A stretch of DNA of 10,736 bases from Gammaproteobacteria bacterium (lineage in GTDB: Bacteria > Pseudomonadota > Gammaproteobacteria > Arenicellales > Poriferihabitantaceae): the NCBI GenBank assembly GCA_020027415.1, contig JAHRAW010000170.1, positions 1 to 10,736 of the forward strand. The letters are read 5' to 3'. The notes below the pieces were generated by a model. The model saw only the letters and a program-made list of their open reading frames with translations. It ran no database searches and had not been told where the DNA came from. The position numbers and the translations under genes were made by a program. Of this stretch, positions 6,198-10,736 are shown in pieces. Position 1 is the stretch's first letter. Each line of letters begins with the position of its first letter.

Positions 6198-7610
6198 ATG
6201 GGATTACAACGCACGCTCAAAAACCGCACCATGTTCTGCGGCGACAACTTGGACATCGTGCGCGGTTTTAATAGCGACAGCGTGGATTTAATTTATTTAG
6301 ATCCGCCGTTTAATAAAAACAGAATGTTCAGCGCGCCGATTGGCAGTTCCGCCGAAGGGGCGAGTTTTGACGACACTTGGGGGCAGAAAGATATTAAGGA
6401 TGAATGGTTGGGTTTAATCGCCAACGAACAGCCGCAAATGTATGTCTATTTGCGAAACATAGACCAAGTGGGCGATAAGAGCAATAAATACTACCTGATT
6501 TACATGGCGGTTCGCTTGCTGGAGTTTAAGCGAATCCTAAAACACACCGGCGGCATTTATCTGCATTGCGACGCCACCGTGGGGCATTATTTAAAGTTGT
6601 TGATGGATTGCATCTTCGGACATCAAAATTTTCGCAATGAAATCATCTGGAAGCGCGCAACCTCAGCGCAAAAAGGGTCGCAACACCAGCCCAAGAAGTG
6701 GGGGACGAATGTGGATTCTTTGTTTTTTTACACCAAATCAAATGATTTTGTGTTGTCGCCGCTTAACGATATTGCGCCCGAAAAAATTAGCAAAAAATTT
6801 AACCGGGTGGACCAGCAAGGTGAACGGTATTACGATGACTCCGCGCATCTTTGGCGCAATCCAGGCATGGGGAAGAGACCAAACTTATGCTATGAATGGA
6901 AGGGATTTAGGAATCCGCATGCCTCCGGATGGCGGTTGTCAAAGGCGCGCATGGATGAGGAATACGCCGCAGGCAACATTGTGATTCGCGCGGATGGAAA
7001 ATTGGAGCGCAGGAAATATCTGAAAGATTATGCCGGGGCGCCGATTGGGAATCTGTGGACTGATATTCGGCCGGTCGCGGGCAAAGAAAGCGTGGTTTAC
7101 CCCACGCAAAAGCCGTTGGCGTTACTGGAACGCATCATTCAAGCGAGCAGCCGACCGGGCGACCTTGTGCTGGATCCATTTTGTGGTTGCGCGACTGCGT
7201 GCGTGGCGGCGGAACGGTTGGAACGCCGGTGGATTGGGATTGATATATCGGAAATGGCATATCGTTTAGTCAATGAGCGCGTTAACAAAGAAGTGCCGGC
7301 GGATTTATTCCGCGGCAAAGCCATTTTCCGCACCGACCTACCGACCCGCACCGATGTTACGGTTGTCAAGCAAACCCGCAAAGAAATGATGGAAATTTTA
7401 TTTGGTCGGCAGCAAGGCTTGTGCGCCGGCTGCCAAGTTGCGTTTCCGTTCCACAATTATGAAATTGATCATATCGTCCCGGTCGCCAAAGGCGGCGGCG
7501 ATGAATTGCCGAACCGACAACTGCTATGCAGTCGCTGCAACCGCATCAAAGGCGAGCGCGACATGGCATATCTCAAAACCAGATTGAAACAATTAGAGCA
7601 GCAAATATGA
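6198..7610 (+). CDS. Beta-order DNA methyltransferase fused to a C-terminal HNH endonuclease domain
   Basis: This 470-aa protein is probably an S-adenosylmethionine-dependent N6-adenine or N4-cytosine DNA methyltransferase with its own nuclease. The catalytic motif IV DPPFN (35-39) comes first. HCDATVGHYLKLLMD (123-137) and IIWKR (149-153) follow, as in Mod-type enzymes. The region 155-290 is the likely target-recognition segment. Then come YPTQKP (301-306, motif X), DPFCGCAT (326-333, the SAM-binding motif I; the usual FxGxGT reads FCGCAT here) and RRWIGIDIS (343-351). This order defines the beta class. After a linker, residues 397-455 form an HNH domain: CxxC (409/412), EIDHIVP with Asp424-His425, Asn439, CxxCN (444/447/448) and Lys451. 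GGGA (6187-6190) is a ribosome binding site 7 nt before the ATG. It lies 43 bp after sucB and overlaps lpd by 4 bp. Its middle is AT-rich (24 and 23 G/C per 60 bases at 6721-6780 and 6781-6840), which suggests transfer. Recognition sequence and cleavage activity are unknown. A similar arrangement is, as I recall, found in other bacteria. Confidence 0.9.
   Translation: MGLQRTLKNRTMFCGDNLDIVRGFNSDSVDLIYLDPPFNKNRMFSAPIGSSAEGASFDDTWGQKDIKDEWLGLIANEQPQMYVYLRNIDQVGDKSNKYYLIYMAVRLLEFKRILKHTGGIYLHCDATVGHYLKLLMDCIFGHQNFRNEIIWKRATSAQKGSQHQPKKWGTNVDSLFFYTKSNDFVLSPLNDIAPEKISKKFNRVDQQGERYYDDSAHLWRNPGMGKRPNLCYEWKGFRNPHASGWRLSKARMDEEYAAGNIVIRADGKLERRKYLKDYAGAPIGNLWTDIRPVAGKESVVYPTQKPLALLERIIQASSRPGDLVLDPFCGCATACVAAERLERRWIGIDISEMAYRLVNERVNKEVPADLFRGKAIFRTDLPTRTDVTVVKQTRKEMMEILFGRQQGLCAGCQVAFPFHNYEIDHIVPVAKGGGDELPNRQLLCSRCNRIKGERDMAYLKTRLKQLEQQI
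7594..7609 (+). promoter_or_regulatory. lpd ribosome binding site and ATGA overlap junction
   Basis: TAGAG (7594-7598) lies 8 nt before ATG 7607, and the preceding gene's stop TGA (7608-7610) overlaps that ATG as ATGA. This favours 7607 over the next in-frame ATG at 7622, which has no purine-rich sequence ahead of it. The junction is the classic form for coupled translation: a ribosome ending the methyltransferase gene can restart on lpd. Confidence 0.6.
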
Positions 7611-9148
7611 CTCCCGGTACAATGTCATCGTCTCCCAAGTCCGCTGCCTATGATGTCATCATCATCGGCGGCGGTCCGGGCGGTTATGTAGCGGCGATTC
7701 GCTGCGCGCAGTTGGGCTTGCGCACCGCGTGCGTGGATGCGCAAGTGAATCCGCGCGGCGAACCGGCGCTCGGCGGCGCTTGTTTGAATGTCGGCTGCAT
7801 CCCGTCCAAGGCGTTGTTGGATTCATCCGAGCAGTTTGCGCGCATCCAACATCAAGCCGCCGACCACGGCATCCGCGTAGGCGACCCGGTCATGGATATC
7901 GCCGCCATGCACGCGCGCAAGGATACGATTGTCGCTACGCTGACCAACGGCATTTCGCAGTTGTTCAAAGCCAATCAGGTTGAATGGCTGCACGCTCGCG
8001 GGCAACTGTTGCCGGATTGCGCGGTTGCCCTCAGTGCTCCAGCCGACCACTCAGCGGCGCGCGGCACGATTCGCGCCACCCACATTATCTTGGCGCCCGG
8101 CGCCGCGCCGATTGCGTTGCCGAATATCCCGTTCGCGCCTGAGGCGGTGGTTGATTCCACCGCCGCGCTCAGTTTTACCAGCGTGCCGCCCCGGTTGGGG
8201 ATTATCGGCGCGGGCGCCATCGGCTTGGAACTGGGCAGCGTGTGGAATCGGTTAGGGGCGGAAGTGGTGATCTTAGAAGCGCTTGATGAATTGCTTGAGC
8301 CGGTTGACCGCCAAATTGCGCGCCAAGCCGCCCGTCAGTTCAAACAACAGGGGCTGGATATTCGGCTCGGCGCGCGGGTGCAGCAAGTGCAAGCGCAAGT
8401 GCAAGCGCAAGCTAAATCCAAATCTAACGCGGATGGCGGCGGCTTGCAAATTCACTACCAACAAAAACAATCGCCGCAGAAGCAGCAACCAAATCAATCC
8501 GTTACAGTTGACCGCGTCATCGTGGCGGTTGGGCGTCGCCCAGCCACCGCCGGATTGTTGTCGCCGAAGTGCGGCGTGTCGCTGGATGCCGCCGGCTTTA
8601 TTGAGGTGGACGCGCAATGCCGCACGCGCGCGCAAAATGTATGGGCGGTGGGCGATGCGGTGCGCGGTCCCATGTTGGCGCACAAGAGTTCGGAAGAAGG
8701 CGCGGCGGTGGCCGAACGCATCAAAGCCGGTCGCGCGCAAGTCGGGCATGTTGATTTCAACACCGTGCCATGGGTGATTTACACCGCGCCTGAAATCGCC
8801 TGGGTGGGGCAGACCGAATCGCAACTGAACGCGCGCGGGGTGGCGTTTCGCAGCGGGGCATTTCCGTTCTCCGCCACCGGTCGGGCGTTGGCGATGGGCG
8901 AGCCGGTTGGCATGGTCAAAATGCTCGCCGACCGGCAAACCGACCGCTTGTTGGGGGTGCATATGATCGGTCCGCATGCCGCCGAATTGATCGCCGAATG
9001 CGTGTTGGCGATGGAATACCAAGCCAGTGCGGAAGATCTGGCGCGCACCATGCACGCGCATCCAACCTTGTCGGAAGCCGTGCGCGAAGCCGCCTTGGCC
9101 GTGGACCAGCGCGCGATTCATCAAGCCCCGAAGCCGAAAGCGCGTTAG
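7607..9148 (+). CDS. lpd: Dihydrolipoyl dehydrogenase, E3 component
   Basis: This 513-aa FAD flavoprotein reoxidises dihydrolipoyl groups on E2 and passes electrons to NAD+. Visible features are the FAD loop GGGPGG (21-26), the redox disulfide region GGACLNVGCIPSK (56-68) with Cys59 and Cys64, the NAD-binding GAGAIGLELG (201-210), VAVGRRP (306-312), WAVGDAVRGPMLAHK (346-360, second FAD contact), and HAHPTLSE (483-490) with the expected His485-Glu490 pair. The usual length is about 475. The excess comes from an unusual Gln/Lys-rich insertion (about residues 258-300) in the NAD-binding domain and a short Pro/Lys tail. The start is ATG 7607; starting at ATG 7622 would lose only five residues. 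It completes the sucA-sucB-lpd set, although the methyltransferase gene separates it from sucB. It could also serve pyruvate dehydrogenase or glycine cleavage. Confidence 0.97.
   Translation: MTPGTMSSSPKSAAYDVIIIGGGPGGYVAAIRCAQLGLRTACVDAQVNPRGEPALGGACLNVGCIPSKALLDSSEQFARIQHQAADHGIRVGDPVMDIAAMHARKDTIVATLTNGISQLFKANQVEWLHARGQLLPDCAVALSAPADHSAARGTIRATHIILAPGAAPIALPNIPFAPEAVVDSTAALSFTSVPPRLGIIGAGAIGLELGSVWNRLGAEVVILEALDELLEPVDRQIARQAARQFKQQGLDIRLGARVQQVQAQVQAQAKSKSNADGGGLQIHYQQKQSPQKQQPNQSVTVDRVIVAVGRRPATAGLLSPKCGVSLDAAGFIEVDAQCRTRAQNVWAVGDAVRGPMLAHKSSEEGAAVAERIKAGRAQVGHVDFNTVPWVIYTAPEIAWVGQTESQLNARGVAFRSGAFPFSATGRALAMGEPVGMVKMLADRQTDRLLGVHMIGPHAAELIAECVLAMEYQASAEDLARTMHAHPTLSEAVREAALAVDQRAIHQAPKPKAR
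8378..8410 (+). repeat. 12-bp tandem repeat in lpd encoding VQAQ units
   Basis: GTGCAAGCGCAA occurs twice in perfect tandem (8387-8398 and 8399-8410), preceded by a shortened copy, GTGCAGCAA (8378-8386). It encodes VQQ-VQAQ-VQAQ at residues 258-268, the start of a Gln-rich insertion absent from typical E3 enzymes. The unit is a multiple of three, so changes in copy number keep the frame. Confidence 0.85.
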
Positions 9149-9282
9149 CCGTCGGTCACCATTTCTTTTCGGGTTCCATTTTGCCTCGCGCAGTTTGGTT
9201 CGTTGCTTGATACCGCAAACGGCACGATTCGGCAAATCGGTAAATCGGCATCCCGTCTCCTCGTATCTCATCTCCCAGCCTA
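9149..9282. other. Intergenic spacer between lpd and the phosphomannomutase gene
   Basis: This 134-bp stretch has no gene. I found no hairpin followed by a T run that would mark a terminator, and no convincing promoter, though TTGATA occurs near 9207. An 8-bp imprecise tandem, AAATCGGT/AAATCGGC, lies at 9234-9249. The size of the gap suggests the next gene may have its own promoter rather than belonging to the suc-lpd operon. Confidence 0.5.
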
Positions 9283-10695
9283 ATGAGTTTCCCTCACCAG
9301 ATCTTCCGCGCATACGATATTCGCGGCGTTGCCGAGCGCGCGTTGACGCTGGAACTGACCGAGCGCATCGGCAGAGTTCTCGGCGGCGACACCTTAGCGC
9401 ATGGCGGCGGCGAATTCGTGGTTGGGCGAGATGGTCGCCTAACCAGCGCCGCGCTCGCTGAGGCGTTGCAACGCGGCGTGTTGGCAAGCGGTTGCGATGT
9501 GTTGGATATTGGCATGGCGCCGACTCCGACGTTTTATTTTTCGACCATTCAATACCACGCCGGCGGCGGCGCGCAGGTTACCGGCAGCCATAATCCGCCG
9601 TCCGACAATGGTTTGAAAATGATGCTCGGCGGCGTCACCTTGTGCGGCGAGGCGATTCAGGATCTCAAGCGGCGCGTGATGAATGGCGATTTCCCCGCGC
9701 GCGCCGCGGGCGCGCGCCGCGGGCGATTGCGCCGCGTGGATGCGCTGACCGCCTATCAGCGCGCGGTGGTGGAAAACATCGGCCTCGCCAAGCCGGCTAA
9801 TCTCGGCGGCGAGCGACCGCTCAAAGTAGTCCTTGACTGCGGCAATGGCGTCGCCGGGGTGGTTGCGCCGCAAATATTTCGCGCTATTGGCTGCCAGGTG
9901 CGCGAGTTATTCTGCGAGGTGGACGGCGCTTTTCCGAATCACCATCCGGATCCGAGTCGCCCGGAAAACCTGCAAGATCTAATCGCCGCGGTCAAAAAAC
10001 AGAACGCCGATTTTGGCATGGCGTTTGACGGCGACGGCGACCGCCTTGGCGTGGTGTCCGCTGACGGCGGCATCATCTGGCCCGACCGGCAGATGATGCT
10101 GTTCGCCGAAAGTATTTTGGCGGAGCAGCCCGGCGCGGAGATTATTTTTGATGTGAAATGTTCGCAGCAGTTGCCGCGCGCCATCACCGCCTATGGCGGG
10201 GTCGCCACGATGTGTAAAACCGGGCATTCCTTCATTAAAGAAAAACTGCAACGCCACGCCGCCGCTTTTGCCGGCGAGATGAGCGGGCATTTATTCTTCA
10301 ACGACCGCTGGGGCGGCTTTGACGATGGCATCTACGCCGGCGCGCGGCTGTGCGAACTGCTGACGCGCAAGCGCGGTTCGCCCGGCGAAGTGTTTGCCGC
10401 GCTACCGAACACCATCAACACCCCCGAATTGCTCATGCAAATGGAAGAGGGAGAGCCGCACCGACTGGTCGCGGAAATCGCCGCCGGCGCGCATTTTGAA
10501 GACGCCACGGTCAGCAAGATAGACGGAATTCGGGTGGATTTCGCGGACGGCTTCGGGCTGCTGCGCGCCTCCAACACCACCGCCGCGGTGAGCATGCGCT
10601 TTGAAGCCAGCAACCAATCGCAACTGGAAATGATTCAAGATCGTTTCCGCCGATTACTGCACGCAACGCGCCCGAATCTAAACCTGCCGTTTTAG
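9283..10695 (+). CDS. algC: Phosphomannomutase/phosphoglucomutase, AlgC type
   Basis: This 470-aa alpha-D-phosphohexomutase interconverts 6-phospho and 1-phospho forms of mannose and/or glucose. It supplies precursors for GDP-mannose, UDP-glucose, lipopolysaccharide and exopolysaccharide. All four active-site loops are present: TGSHNPP (100-106) with phospho-Ser102, the metal-binding DGDGD (249-253), the sugar-binding GEMSGH (331-336) and the phosphate-binding RASNTT (428-433). The FRAYDIRG start (8-15), DCGNGVAG (185-192), EVDGAFPNHHPDP (212-224), WGGFDDGIY (343-351) and the terminal Pro-Phe match Pseudomonas AlgC (463 aa) closely. Differences are a short basic Arg/Ala-rich insertion near residues 138-150 and extra residues around 172-179. 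The bifunctional AlgC/ManB role is family knowledge; the true substrate preference cannot be read here. No ribosome binding site is evident before ATG 9283. A promoter-like site follows the stop. Confidence 0.95.
   Translation: MSFPHQIFRAYDIRGVAERALTLELTERIGRVLGGDTLAHGGGEFVVGRDGRLTSAALAEALQRGVLASGCDVLDIGMAPTPTFYFSTIQYHAGGGAQVTGSHNPPSDNGLKMMLGGVTLCGEAIQDLKRRVMNGDFPARAAGARRGRLRRVDALTAYQRAVVENIGLAKPANLGGERPLKVVLDCGNGVAGVVAPQIFRAIGCQVRELFCEVDGAFPNHHPDPSRPENLQDLIAAVKKQNADFGMAFDGDGDRLGVVSADGGIIWPDRQMMLFAESILAEQPGAEIIFDVKCSQQLPRAITAYGGVATMCKTGHSFIKEKLQRHAAAFAGEMSGHLFFNDRWGGFDDGIYAGARLCELLTRKRGSPGEVFAALPNTINTPELLMQMEEGEPHRLVAEIAAGAHFEDATVSKIDGIRVDFADGFGLLRASNTTAAVSMRFEASNQSQLEMIQDRFRRLLHATRPNLNLPF
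9698..9723 (+). repeat. Perfect 13-bp GC-only tandem repeat in the phosphomannomutase gene
   Basis: CGCGCGCCGCGGG occurs twice in a row (9698-9710 and 9711-9723). The segment also contains an inverted repeat, CCCGCG (9694-9699) with CGCGGG (9705-9710), that could fold. It encodes part of an Arg/Ala/Gly-rich loop (about residues 139-148) that is shorter in AlgC. A change of one unit would shift the frame, so the locus would be phase-variable if it slipped. Confidence 0.85.
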
Positions 10696-10703
10696 CATCC
10701 CAG

Positions 10704-10712
10704 TGGTATAAT
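10704..10712 (+). promoter_or_regulatory. Extended -10 promoter for the next, off-window gene
   Basis: TGGTATAAT matches the extended -10 consensus TGnTATAAT exactly. It lies just after the phosphomannomutase stop codon and points off the right edge. The hexamer at the -35 position with 17-bp spacing (CTGCCG, 10684-10689) is poor, as is common at extended -10 promoters. The downstream gene is not in the window. Confidence 0.5.
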
Positions 10713-10736
10713 CGTGGGCGCTGGACAACCATCGTC

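Noticed and set aside
7526..7606. N-terminal extension of lpd by 27 residues from ATG 7526
   Set aside because: It overlaps the conserved HNH-coding 3' end of the upstream gene, and its Gln/Arg-rich translation is not part of E3. The FAD loop begins properly just after ATG 7607.
9201..9240. Promoter for the phosphomannomutase gene starting from TTGATA near 9207
   Set aside because: No acceptable -10 hexamer lies 16-18 bp downstream, so the match is likely chance.
8273..9487. 404-codon open frame on the - strand across lpd and the phosphomannomutase start
   Set aside because: It is antisense to two well-supported genes and spans the spacer between them, with an Arg/His-rich composition and no family resemblance.
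1..10736. CRISPR array, insertion sequence ends or phage attachment sites
   Set aside because: I saw no regularly spaced repeats, transposase or integrase gene. The tRNA 3' end has no second copy that I could find in the window, and the methyltransferase gene has no terminal repeats at its borders.

Overview
This window looks like chromosomal DNA from a gammaproteobacterium. The evidence is the end of a typical rpoD followed by a tRNA-Ile2(CAU), a linkage I recall from Escherichia (rpoD-ileX region) and Pseudomonas, together with proteobacterial-type SucA/SucB/Lpd proteins and an AlgC-like phosphomannomutase at the far end. Coding regions are GC-rich, with much gcg/cgc/ttg codon use. I could not settle genus or family. 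Recognisable Shine-Dalgarno sequences are scarce.

Layout: 1-131 is the 3' end of rpoD (sigma-70 region 4.2). 171-247 is tRNA-Ile2 with a CAU anticodon. 446-1123 (+) is cysC (adenylylsulfate kinase). 1144-1887 (-) is a moeB/thiF-type activating enzyme that converges on cysC. 1888-2083 is a divergent intergenic region. From 2084 on, all genes are on the + strand: sucA (2084-4849), sucB (4874-6154), a DNA methyltransferase fused to an HNH nuclease (6198-7610), lpd (7607-9148) and an algC/manB-like phosphomannomutase/phosphoglucomutase (9283-10695). An extended -10 promoter lies at the right edge and points to the next gene outside the window.

How the genes work together: SucA (E1), SucB (E2) and Lpd (E3) are the three components of the 2-oxoglutarate dehydrogenase complex, which converts 2-oxoglutarate to succinyl-CoA in the TCA cycle. 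The most unusual point is the gene between E2 and E3. It encodes a single-chain beta-order DNA methyltransferase with a C-terminal HNH endonuclease domain. It is AT-rich in its middle, and its stop codon overlaps the lpd start by 4 bp (ATGA). A self-contained modification plus (possibly) restriction protein therefore appears to be transcribed, and perhaps translationally coupled, with a core metabolic gene.

Smaller oddities are a frameshifted 17-bp duplication of the sucA start region that makes a chain of overlapping mini-ORFs, a Gln-rich repeat-containing insertion in Lpd, and GC-rich palindromes or tandem repeats in variable parts of sucA and the phosphomannomutase gene.
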